Shown here in pieces: positions 1-5,137 of a stretch of 5,479 bases of DNA; the first letter of the stretch is position 1, and the number at the start of each line of letters is the position of its first letter. The notes under the pieces were generated by a model. That model searched no databases, was not told the origin of the DNA, and saw only the letters and a program-made list of their open reading frames with translations. Position numbers and translations under genes: made by a program. The DNA comes from DATJLQ01 sp035509415 (GTDB lineage: Bacteria; Pseudomonadota; Alphaproteobacteria; JACZXZ01), in contig DATJLQ010000005.1 in NCBI GenBank assembly GCA_035509415.1, positions 1 to 5,479 on the forward strand, given 5' to 3'.

Positions 1-952
1 AATCCGGGGCTTCGAAGGTCAAAGCGCCGAGGGTCTCGAAGTCGAGCCGCTTCGACGGTGCTGCCATCCTTTCGGGCCAGGCGAGGGCCACCGCGATCGG
101 CGTGCGCATGTCCGGCGTGCCGAGCTGGGCGAGCACCGATCCGTCGACATATTCGACCATGCTGTGGATCACCGACTGGGGATGGATCACGATCTCGATG
201 CGATCCTTGGGCACCGGAAACAGGTAGGACGCCTCGATCACCTCGAGGCCCTTGTTCATCATGGTCGCCGAATCGACCGAGATCTTCGCGCCCATCGACC
301 AGTTGGGATGGGCGACCGCCTGAGCCGGCGTCACCGAATGGAGTTGGGACGGCTCGATGGTGCGGAACGGCCCGCCCGACGCGGTCAGGATGATGCGCGC
401 GACCGCGTGGGCGCGATCTCCGTCGAACACCTGGAAGATCGCGCTATGCTCGGAATCGACCGGCAGCAGCGTTGCCCCATGTCGCGCGATCGCGGCCATG
501 ACGAGATCGCCCGCGCACACCAGCGTCTCCTTGTTGGCGAGGCCGACCACGGCGCCGCGCTCGATCGCGGCCAAGGTCGGCTCGAGGCCGGCAGCGCCCA
601 CGATCGCCGCCATCACCCAATCGGACGGACGACGCGCGGCGTCGGCGACCGCATCCATGCCGGCCGCCACTTCGACACCCGAGCCCGCGAGCGCCGATTT
701 GAGCTCGGCATAGTGACTCTCGTCGGCGATCACCGCGAATGCCGGGCGGAAGCGTAGCGCCTGCTCGATCAGAAGCTTCACGTTGCGATGCGCGGTGAGC
801 GCCGCGATCTCGAAGCGCTCGGCGTTGCGCGCGACGAGGTCGAGCGTGCTGCAGCCGATCGAGCCGGTCGAGCCCAGGACGGCGATGCGCTTCGGCCGCG
901 CGAGCGGCATTCGCCGGTCGTGGGGCCTTCCTTGCGCGGCCTGGGCACTCAT
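1..952 (-). CDS. dxr: 1-deoxy-D-xylulose 5-phosphate reductoisomerase (DXR/IspC), 3' end cut by window
   Basis: Cytoplasmic enzyme that uses NADPH and a divalent metal to convert DXP to 2-C-methyl-D-erythritol 4-phosphate, the committed step of the MEP isoprenoid pathway. The frame is open from the ATG at 950-952 to the window edge, giving 317 codons. The family is usually about 390-400 residues, so roughly 75-80 C-terminal residues lie outside. The NADPH-binding GSTGSIG loop is at residues 27-33, LANKE at 138-142, metal ligands D166 and E168 in DSEHS, the ASGGPFR segment at 191-197, H215 in AHPNW, and the NKGLE motif with N233, K234 and metal ligand E237. All expected active-site residues are present. 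The start overlaps the cdsA stop as ATGA, suggesting coupled translation. An in-frame ATG two codons upstream (956-958), with a weak G-rich stretch before it, is almost equally possible. Met15 (908-910) would give a shorter N-terminus but lacks a ribosome-binding site. Identity is very secure; the exact start is less so. Confidence 0.96.
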   Translation of the reverse strand, partial: MSAQAAQGRPHDRRMPLARPKRIAVLGSTGSIGCSTLDLVARNAERFEIAALTAHRNVKLLIEQALRFRPAFAVIADESHYAELKSALAGSGVEVAAGMDAVADAARRPSDWVMAAIVGAAGLEPTLAAIERGAVVGLANKETLVCAGDLVMAAIARHGATLLPVDSEHSAIFQVFDGDRAHAVARIILTASGGPFRTIEPSQLHSVTPAQAVAHPNWSMGAKISVDSATMMNKGLEVIEASYLFPVPKDRIEIVIHPQSVIHSMVEYVDGSVLAQLGTPDMRTPIAVALAWPERMAAPSKRLDFETLGALTFEAPD

Positions 953-1767
953 GGCCATGACGGCACGCCCCCGCGCGCGACGAGCTCGACGAGCGCCACC
1001 ATCGGCGCCGCGGCGAGGAGGCCGTCGACCCGGTCGAGCAGCCCGCCATGACCCGGAATGAGGCCGCTCGCATCCTTCACCTTGAAGCGGCGCTTGACCG
1101 CCGATTCGGCGAGGTCGCCGAGCTGCGCCACGATCGCGAGCGCAGCGCTCAGCGCCACCAGCGGCGCGAGCTCGACGCGGCCATAGCCCATCGCGGCGCC
1201 GACGAGGGCTGCCGCGAGAATGCCGCCCGCGAGCCCGGACCAGGTCTTGTTCGGACTCACGCGCGGCGCGAGCTGCGGCCCGCCGATGGTGCGGCCCGCG
1301 GCATAGGCGCCTACGTCCGTCGCCCAGACGGCGAGGAACAGCCACAGCGCCACGTCGACCCCGAAGCCGTTCCGCAGCCAGATCATCGCGACCGCGGGCA
1401 CGCCGACATAGATCGGCCCCACCCCATGCCAGAGCGGATTGGCGACGCGGCCCAGGCGCGACGCCCCATAGGCGGCGACGGCACCCGCAACGATGAGCGC
1501 GAAGGCGATCGCGATTTGCCCGAGCCCGGCCGCGATCGTGCATGCGACCACGGCCGCGAGCTGGACCCAGCCCGCGAGTCCGAAGCGCTCGCTGCCGCAG
1601 AGCCGGTCCCACTCCCAGGCGAGCACCGCACTGCCCGCGCCCACCAGGAGCTCGAAATAGGGCCGGCCGAGCAGGATCGCGGCAAGGGCGATGGGAGCCA
1701 GGACCAGGGCCGAGGCGACGCGCAGGGTGACGGCGCTCGGACCTCGGTCAGCCACGGCTCGTGCCAT
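949..1767 (-). CDS. cdsA: Phosphatidate cytidylyltransferase (CDP-diglyceride synthase)
   Basis: Inner-membrane enzyme that makes CDP-diacylglycerol from phosphatidic acid and CTP, the branch point for phosphatidylglycerol, cardiolipin and phosphatidylethanolamine. The product is 272 residues, normal for the family, and mostly hydrophobic. Likely membrane segments lie near residues 14-33, 38-51, 64-81, 84-101, 115-131, 138-154, 177-194 and 198-215; these were estimated by eye. The C-terminal family signature is complete at about 222-248: KRRFKVKD, then GLIPGHGG and LDRVD. The earlier conserved pieces ATDVGAY (149-155), SPNKTW (171-176) and QLGDLAES (215-222) are also present. The ATG at 1765-1767 was chosen because GGGAG precedes it by seven bases. 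The start lies inside uppS, so the two genes overlap by 20 bases in different frames. A GTG four codons later would shorten the overlap but has a worse ribosome-binding site. The 3' end overlaps dxr. The uppS-cdsA-dxr order is common in proteobacteria. Confidence 0.96.
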   Translation of the reverse strand: MARAVADRGPSAVTLRVASALVLAPIALAAILLGRPYFELLVGAGSAVLAWEWDRLCGSERFGLAGWVQLAAVVACTIAAGLGQIAIAFALIVAGAVAAYGASRLGRVANPLWHGVGPIYVGVPAVAMIWLRNGFGVDVALWLFLAVWATDVGAYAAGRTIGGPQLAPRVSPNKTWSGLAGGILAAALVGAAMGYGRVELAPLVALSAALAIVAQLGDLAESAVKRRFKVKDASGLIPGHGGLLDRVDGLLAAAPMVALVELVARGGVPSWP

Positions 1768-2482
1768 AGCGGCGCTCCCGTCCGTGGTATTGGCGGATCG
1801 CGTCCTCGAAGTCGGATTTGGAGAAGTCGGGCCACAGCGTGTCGAGATAGACGAACTCCGCATAGGCGGACTGCCAGAGGAGGAAATTGCTCAAACGCCG
1901 CTCGCCGCTGGTGCGGATGACGAGGTCGGGGTCCGGGAGCTCGGCGGTCCAGAGATAACGCGCGAGCAGATCCTCGTCGATCGCCTCGGGCGCGACCCGG
2001 CCCGCCTTGGCGTCGGCGGCGACGCGCTGCGCCGCCTGGACGATGTCCTGGCGCCCGCCATAGGAGAGAGCGACGGTCAAGTTGAGCGCGGTATTCGCGC
2101 GCGTGATCGCCTCGGCGCTCTCGATGAGCTCGACGATGTCGGGGCCGAGGCGCGCGCGGTCGCCGATGATGCGGAGGCGCACGCCGTTCTTGTGCAGCTC
2201 GGCCACCTCGCCGCGCAGGTAAATGCGCAACAGGCCCATGAGGTCGTCGATCTCCTGGGGCGGCCGGCGCCAATTCTCCGACGAGAAGCCGAACAGCGTG
2301 AGGTAGGAGACGCCGAGGTCGATCGCATTGCGCGCCGCCTGACGTACCGCCTCGACGCCGCGCCGGTGGCCGGCCACGCGCGGCAGCCCGCGCGCCTTCG
2401 CCCAACGCCCGTTGCCGTCCATCACGATCGCGACGTGGATCGGCTGGGCGGGCGGCGGCGAGGGGGAAGTGACCGGGTCCAT
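1748..2482 (-). CDS. uppS: Undecaprenyl diphosphate synthase (cis-prenyltransferase)
   Basis: Adds eight isopentenyl diphosphate units in cis to farnesyl diphosphate, giving the C55 lipid carrier used for peptidoglycan and other surface polymers. The product is 244 residues, close to the usual 240-255. After a short Pro/Ser-rich leader (residues 1-14), the substrate-binding motif MDGNGRWA is at 21-28, with catalytic metal-binding D22. GHRRG is at 38-42, FGFSSENW at 64-71, and the C-terminal family signature DLVIRTSGE...RLSNFLLWQ at 186-204. This is followed by SAYAE with E209. All expected catalytic residues are present. I prefer the ATG at 2480-2482, 11 bases after the frr stop, because GGA lies seven bases before it. 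A GTG at 2493-2495 would overlap the frr stop as GTGA and add four residues. The last 20 bases also encode the start of cdsA. Identity is secure; the start is uncertain by four codons. Confidence 0.96.
   Translation of the reverse strand: MDPVTSPSPPPAQPIHVAIVMDGNGRWAKARGLPRVAGHRRGVEAVRQAARNAIDLGVSYLTLFGFSSENWRRPPQEIDDLMGLLRIYLRGEVAELHKNGVRLRIIGDRARLGPDIVELIESAEAITRANTALNLTVALSYGGRQDIVQAAQRVAADAKAGRVAPEAIDEDLLARYLWTAELPDPDLVIRTSGERRLSNFLLWQSAYAEFVYLDTLWPDFSKSDFEDAIRQYHGRERRYGTSRG
1775..1779 (-). promoter_or_regulatory. Ribosome-binding site deciding the cdsA start
   Basis: Reads GGGAG in the transcript, seven bases before the ATG at 1765-1767. It lies inside the coding end of uppS. It supports the overlapping start of cdsA over the downstream GTG at 1753-1755 and implies translational coupling between the two genes. 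Confidence 0.6.
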
Positions 2483-2493
2483 GGGCGCGTCCG

Positions 2494-3051
2494 TCACACC
2501 TTCATGATTTCTTTTTCTTTGGCCGCGAGCAGCTCGTCGATCTTCTTGATCGCCTCGTCGGTCGCCTTCTGGGTCAGGTCCGACTGCTTGCGGTGCTCGT
2601 CCTCGGAGATCTTGTGGTCCTTCTCCTGGCGCTTCAGATGCTCCATGCCGTCGCGGCGCACGTTGCGCACGGCGATGCGCGCCTGCTCGGCGTATTTGTG
2701 CGCGACCTTGGCGAGCTCCTGGCGCCGGTCCTGCGAGAGCTCCGGGATCGGCACGCGCACGAGGGTGCCCTCGATCTGCGGGTTGAGGCCGAGCCCGGCC
2801 TCGCGGATCGCCTTGTCGACCGCGCCCACGAGCGACTTGTCCCATACCTGGACCGTGACCAGGCGCGCCTCGGGCACGCCCACGGTGCCGACCTGGTTGA
2901 GCGGCATGGCCGAGCCGTAGGCCGAGACCTGCACCGGGTCGAGCAGGTTGACCGACGCGCGCCCGGTCCGGAGCCCGCCGAGCTCCTTCTTGAGCACGTC
3001 GAGCGCCCCTTCCATGCGCCGCTTCAGGCTATTGATGTCCTGCTCGCTCAC
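2494..3051 (-). CDS. frr: Ribosome recycling factor (RRF)
   Basis: Works with EF-G to split the post-termination 70S complex so ribosomes and mRNA can be reused. The product is 185 residues, the same length as E. coli RRF. Domain I is formed by helices at about 1-30 and 105-185, with the beta-rich domain II between. The conserved LRTGRAS is at 27-33, the central strand region VPEARLVTVQVWDKS at 59-73, and PIPELSQDRR at 101-110. The key helix carries R129 and R132 in RNVRRDG. The C-terminus is a charged Lys/Glu helix. The start is GTG at 3049-3051; it has no strong Shine-Dalgarno site, only a GGGG at 3064-3067 and a partial GCGGA close by. In-frame extension upstream is blocked by a TAA at 3070-3072. 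The gene follows pyrH after 81 bases and precedes uppS almost without a gap, as is typical. The untypical leader is described separately. Confidence 0.97.
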   Translation of the reverse strand: MSEQDINSLKRRMEGALDVLKKELGGLRTGRASVNLLDPVQVSAYGSAMPLNQVGTVGVPEARLVTVQVWDKSLVGAVDKAIREAGLGLNPQIEGTLVRVPIPELSQDRRQELAKVAHKYAEQARIAVRNVRRDGMEHLKRQEKDHKISEDEHRKQSDLTQKATDEAIKKIDELLAAKEKEIMKV

Positions 3052-3069
3052 GATCCGCTCGCACCCCGT

Positions 3070-3081
3070 TTACTCGTCCAT
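3070..3081 (-). CDS. Possible three-codon upstream ORF (Met-Asp-Glu-stop) in the frr leader
   Basis: In the transcript, AAGGA at 3087-3091 stands five bases before an ATG at 3079-3081. After ATG GAC GAG comes TAA at 3070-3072. The frame is that of frr, whose GTG start lies 18 bases beyond the stop. This ribosome-binding site is better than the one before the GTG. Possible meanings are a minimal leader ORF that feeds ribosomes to frr by reinitiation, a former frr start cut off by a nonsense change, or chance. Whether it is translated cannot be seen from the sequence. Confidence 0.3.
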   Translation of the reverse strand: MDE

Positions 3082-3084
3082 TAA

Positions 3085-3135
3085 CGTCCTTGGCCCGTTC
3101 GCGTCCCTGGCCCGCTCACGTCCCTGGCCCGCTCA
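3085..3135 (-). repeat. Three head-to-tail copies of a 17-base unit across the pyrH stop
   Basis: Copies lie at 3119-3135, 3102-3118 and 3085-3101. In transcript direction the first two are identical, TGAGCGGGCCAGGGACG. The third differs at three positions: CGAACGGGCCAAGGACG. The TGA of the first copy is the pyrH stop codon, so the array starts exactly there and fills most of the pyrH-frr spacer. The third copy carries the AAGGA that precedes the small ORF before frr. A unit of 17 is not a multiple of three, which fits a non-coding array formed by duplication or slippage. Its function is unknown. Confidence 0.9.
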
Positions 3136-3912
3136 CGCGCGCGCGCCCGCACGGGCGCCGGCCTCCTCGTCGATCAGCGTGAATTTGCCCCGGCCCCGCA
3201 CCACGTCGGCGAAAGCGCCCGGATTGTGCAGCGAAAACACCAGGATTGGAATGTGATTCTCGCGCGTGAGCGCGATCGCCGAGGCGTCCATCACCCGGAG
3301 GTCGCGCGAGAGCACCTCGAGGTACGTCAGCCGATCGTAACGCTTGGCGTTCTTGACCTTCAGCGGGTCGGCGGAATAGACGCCGTCGACCTTGGTGCCC
3401 TTGAGCAGCACGTCGCAGCCCATCTCGGACGCGCGCAGCGCCGCCGCCGTGTCGGTGGTGAAGAAGGGATTGCCGGTGCCGGCGGCGAAGATCACCACCC
3501 TGCCCTTCTCGAGATGGCGCAACGCGCGGCGCCGGATGTAGGGCTCGCACACGCTCTGCATCGGAATGGCCGAAAGCACGCGCGTGGCGACGCCGGTCTT
3601 CTCGAGCGCGTTCTGCACCGCGAGCGCGTTCATGACGGTCGCGAGCATGCCGATATAGTCGGCGCTCGCGCGCTCCATGCCGTGCACGCTGCCCTGGAGG
3701 CCGCGGAAGATGTTGCCGCCGCCGATCACGACGCAAATTTGCGCCCCCAGCGCGTGCACCGCCTTGATGTCGGCCGCGATGCCCGAGACGGTGTCGAAAT
3801 CGAGCCCGGACTCGCGCGCCCCCATGAGCGCCTCGCCGGAGATCTTCAGGAGCACGCGTCCGTAACGCAGCGCCGCCGGCTTCGCTGGGCCCAATGTCGG
3901 TTTCGCTGCCAT
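3133..3912 (-). CDS. pyrH: UMP kinase (uridylate kinase)
   Basis: Hexameric cytoplasmic enzyme of the amino-acid-kinase fold that phosphorylates UMP to UDP with ATP, the gateway to UTP and CTP. Starting at the ATG at 3910-3912 the product is 259 residues, somewhat longer than the usual 235-245 because of an N-terminal leader of about 17 residues and a short C-terminal tail. The nucleotide-binding VLLKISGEAL is at 20-29, the glycine loop VIGGGNIFRG at 62-71, and a UMP-contacting aspartate at D85 in the SADYIGMLATVMN segment. AGTGNPFFTTDTAA is at 144-157, KVDGVYSADP at 174-183, and MDASAIAL at 208-215. The frame stays open upstream to an ATG at 3979-3981, but that start has no ribosome-binding site and its extra 23 residues look non-coding. 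AAAGGAG before 3912 supports the shorter start, although its spacing of 13 bases is long. The protein ends in a small Ala-Gly-Ala-Arg repeat, coded by CG-alternating sequence next to the 17-base array. Confidence 0.96.
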   Translation of the reverse strand: MAAKPTLGPAKPAALRYGRVLLKISGEALMGARESGLDFDTVSGIAADIKAVHALGAQICVVIGGGNIFRGLQGSVHGMERASADYIGMLATVMNALAVQNALEKTGVATRVLSAIPMQSVCEPYIRRRALRHLEKGRVVIFAAGTGNPFFTTDTAAALRASEMGCDVLLKGTKVDGVYSADPLKVKNAKRYDRLTYLEVLSRDLRVMDASAIALTRENHIPILVFSLHNPGAFADVVRGRGKFTLIDEEAGARAGARA

Positions 3913-3925
3913 GTCGCGCGCGTCG

Positions 3926-3932
3926 CTCCTTT
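3926..3932 (-). promoter_or_regulatory. Ribosome-binding site of pyrH
   Basis: Reads AAAGGAG in the transcript, the strongest Shine-Dalgarno match in this spacer. It is 13 bases before the ATG at 3910-3912, longer than the usual 5-9. No ATG, GTG or TTG in the pyrH frame lies between them, so this ATG remains the best start. Confidence 0.6.
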
Positions 3933-3936
3933 GAGG

Positions 3937-3965
3937 CTGCGCTCTTGCGCTAAGACTGCACTCTT
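3937..3965 (-). repeat. Short direct repeat in the pyrH leader
   Basis: In transcript direction AAGAGTGCAG (3956-3965) and AAGAGCGCAG (3937-3946) match at nine of ten bases with a period of 19. They lie just before the pyrH ribosome-binding site. They could be a paired binding site, but chance is quite possible at this length. Confidence 0.3.
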
Positions 3966-3970
3966 GGGCC

Positions 3971-3997
3971 GTGCCAGCCATGCCCCGGATATGGCAC
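3971..3997 (-). other. Inverted repeat in the pyrH leader
   Basis: GTGCCA and TGGCAC arms (six perfect pairs) enclose 15 bases. An alternative inner pairing GCCAT/ATGGC with a nine-base loop is also possible. One end touches the strong hairpin at 3997-4018, so both could form part of one structured leader. No T run follows, so it is not an intrinsic terminator. Confidence 0.4.
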
Positions 3998-4018
3998 GAC
4001 CGGGGCTGCCCCCGGTCG
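3997..4018 (-). other. Strong GC-rich hairpin in the tsf-pyrH spacer
   Basis: A perfect nine-base-pair stem, CGACCGGGG with CCCCGGTCG, closed by the four-base loop GCAG in the transcript. It is the most stable hairpin I can see in the window. It is followed by TGCCATATCC, not by a T run, so a simple intrinsic terminator is unlikely. It could be a processing site, a pause or attenuation element, or a barrier that protects a processed 3' end. It is fully non-coding if pyrH starts at 3912. Confidence 0.6.
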
Positions 4019-4063
4019 CGTCCGCTCGAGACTCAAAGCGCACCGGAAGACTATACCTCAACC

Positions 4064-4083
4064 CCGCCGGGGACGCGCGGCGG
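4064..4083 (-). other. Inverted repeat just after tsf
   Basis: CCGCCG and CGGCGG arms (six perfect pairs) enclose eight bases. In the transcript a T-rich stretch (4085-4096) comes before the hairpin, not after it, which is the wrong order for a terminator of tsf. In such GC-rich sequence a stem of this kind may be chance; its interest lies in being one of three in the same spacer. Confidence 0.35.
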
Positions 4084-4110
4084 AATTAAAAACAACGCGA
4101 TTCCAACGCC

Positions 4111-5040
4111 TTATTGACCGGCACCGGAAAGCTGCGCCACCTCGGCGGCGAAATCGTCCTTCTTCTTCTCGAGCCCCTCGCCGAGGGCGAAGCGGAGGAA
4201 GCCCGCGACCCGGACCGGAGCGCCGAGCGCCTTGGACGCGGCCTCGACGGCCTTCCTCACGCTGGTGCCCGGCTCGAGCACGAAATCCTGCTCGAGCAGC
4301 ACGACCTCCTGGTAGAACTTCCGGAGCCGCCCCTCGACCATCTTCTGGACGATCTCATCGGCCTTCCCACTCGCGGCCGCCTGGTCGAGAAGCACGCCCT
4401 TCTCGCGCGCGACCGCGTCGGGATCGAGCCCCGAGACGTCGACCGCCTGGGGATTGGCGGCCGCGACATGCATCGCGATCTGGTGCGCGAGGGTGGCGAG
4501 CTTCGCCGCGTCGCCGGTGCTCTCGAGCGCCACGATCACGCCGAGCCGGCCGAGACCGGGTGCCGTCTGATTGTGGATGTAGCTCGCGACCACGCCGGGC
4601 GAAACCGAGAGGCTCGCGGCACGCCGGAGGCTCATATTCTCGCCGATGGTCGCGATCAGGTGCGTGAGCTCCTCCTCGACCGTGCGCCCGCTCTTGGTCT
4701 TGGCCGCCTTGAGCTTGTCGAGGTCGCCGCCCACGCCATGGGCGAGCCCGGCCACCTCGTGGGCGAGCGCCTGGAAGGTCTCGTTGCGCGCGACGAAATC
4801 GGTCTCGGCATTGACCTCGACAAGGGTCCCGGTGTTGCCCTTGACCAGCGCGCCGATCAGCCCCTCGGACGCGACCCGGCCCGATTTCTTGGCCGCCGCG
4901 GAGAGGCCCTTCTTGCGCAGCCAGTCGACCGCGCCCTCGAGGTTGCCCGCGGATTCGGCGAGCGCCTTCTTGCAATCCATCATGCCGGCGCCCGTCTTCT
5001 CGCGCAGCTCCTTGACGAGCCCGGCGCTGATCTCGGCCAT
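4111..5040 (-). CDS. tsf: Elongation factor Ts (EF-Ts)
   Basis: Guanine-nucleotide exchange factor that releases GDP from EF-Tu so it can bind GTP and aminoacyl-tRNA again. The product is 309 residues, typical for alphaproteobacteria and a little longer than the 283 of E. coli. The N-terminal UBA-like domain (about 1-50) carries the first family signature LREKTGAGMMDCKKAL at 12-27. The core begins with the second signature, EVNAETDFVARN, at 75-86, where D81 and F82 correspond to the residues that insert near the EF-Tu magnesium site. The rest forms the two core subdomains and ends in an AGQ tail with TAA stop. The ATG at 5038-5040 is well supported: GAGGAG at 5047-5052 stands six bases before it. 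The gene lies 97 bases behind rpsB, the near-universal partner. No terminator is visible after the stop. All diagnostic residues are intact. Confidence 0.98.
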   Translation of the reverse strand: MAEISAGLVKELREKTGAGMMDCKKALAESAGNLEGAVDWLRKKGLSAAAKKSGRVASEGLIGALVKGNTGTLVEVNAETDFVARNETFQALAHEVAGLAHGVGGDLDKLKAAKTKSGRTVEEELTHLIATIGENMSLRRAASLSVSPGVVASYIHNQTAPGLGRLGVIVALESTGDAAKLATLAHQIAMHVAAANPQAVDVSGLDPDAVAREKGVLLDQAAASGKADEIVQKMVEGRLRKFYQEVVLLEQDFVLEPGTSVRKAVEAASKALGAPVRVAGFLRFALGEGLEKKKDDFAAEVAQLSGAGQ

Positions 5041-5046
5041 TGTTCA

Positions 5047-5052
5047 CTCCTC
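5047..5052 (-). promoter_or_regulatory. Ribosome-binding site of tsf
   Basis: Reads GAGGAG in the transcript, six bases before the tsf ATG. It is one of the best Shine-Dalgarno sites in the window, in keeping with high expression of EF-Ts. Confidence 0.75.
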
Positions 5053-5074
5053 GCTGAAGAACGATCTACAAACG

Positions 5075-5098
5075 CCTGAAATGGCAACTCGATTCAGG
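5075..5098 (-). other. Inverted repeat in the rpsB-tsf spacer
   Basis: CCTGAA and TTCAGG arms (six perfect pairs) enclose a 12-base loop, about 35 bases before the tsf start. In the transcript it is followed by CGTTTG, too short a T stretch for a confident terminator. It could act as a weak attenuator or processing site that sets the ratio of S2 to EF-Ts, but this is inference. Confidence 0.35.
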
Positions 5099-5137
5099 GC
5101 CGCACAAAGCGCGCTCGAGCCCGAAACGGACGCCGTC

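Noticed and set aside
444..1073. 209-codon minus-strand open frame overlapping dxr and the end of cdsA
   Set aside because: It is in a different frame from dxr and is Arg-rich, low-complexity sequence. The dxr frame carries all catalytic motifs and is open to the window edge.
1691..2920. 409-codon open frame on the plus strand across uppS and frr
   Set aside because: It runs antisense to two clearly identified genes and their junction and shows no known domain. It is the same high-GC shadow effect.
3910..3981. Earlier ATG for pyrH at 3979-3981, adding 23 residues
   Set aside because: It has no ribosome-binding site, lies within an inverted repeat, and its extra residues do not resemble a PyrH N-terminus. 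AAAGGAG lies after it and before the chosen start.
4050..4060. TTGAGG and TATAGT resembling promoter boxes after tsf
   Set aside because: The two hexamers are directly adjacent with no 16-18 base spacer, and neither has a partner at the right distance.
3226..4089. 287-codon open frame on the plus strand opposite pyrH and its leader
   Set aside because: Its composition is that of a reverse-strand shadow, with many His, Arg and Ala residues, and it has no ribosome-binding site or motif.
4084..4110. T-rich stretch after the tsf stop as an intrinsic terminator
   Set aside because: The T run reads TTGTTTTTAATT, but the sequence before it can form only a three-pair stem. The stronger stem at 4064-4083 comes after the T run in the transcript.
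4114..5079. 321-codon open frame on the plus strand, opposite tsf
   Set aside because: It mirrors tsf almost end to end and its product is rich in Arg, Leu, Gly and Asp without recognisable motifs. Strong G/C bias at third codon positions removes stops from the opposite strand. EF-Ts is unmistakable on the minus strand.
5113..5120. Palindrome GCTCGAGC after rpsB
   Set aside because: It is a short self-complementary octamer without a loop; such sites are expected by chance in this composition, and CTCGAG-like sequence recurs throughout the coding regions.
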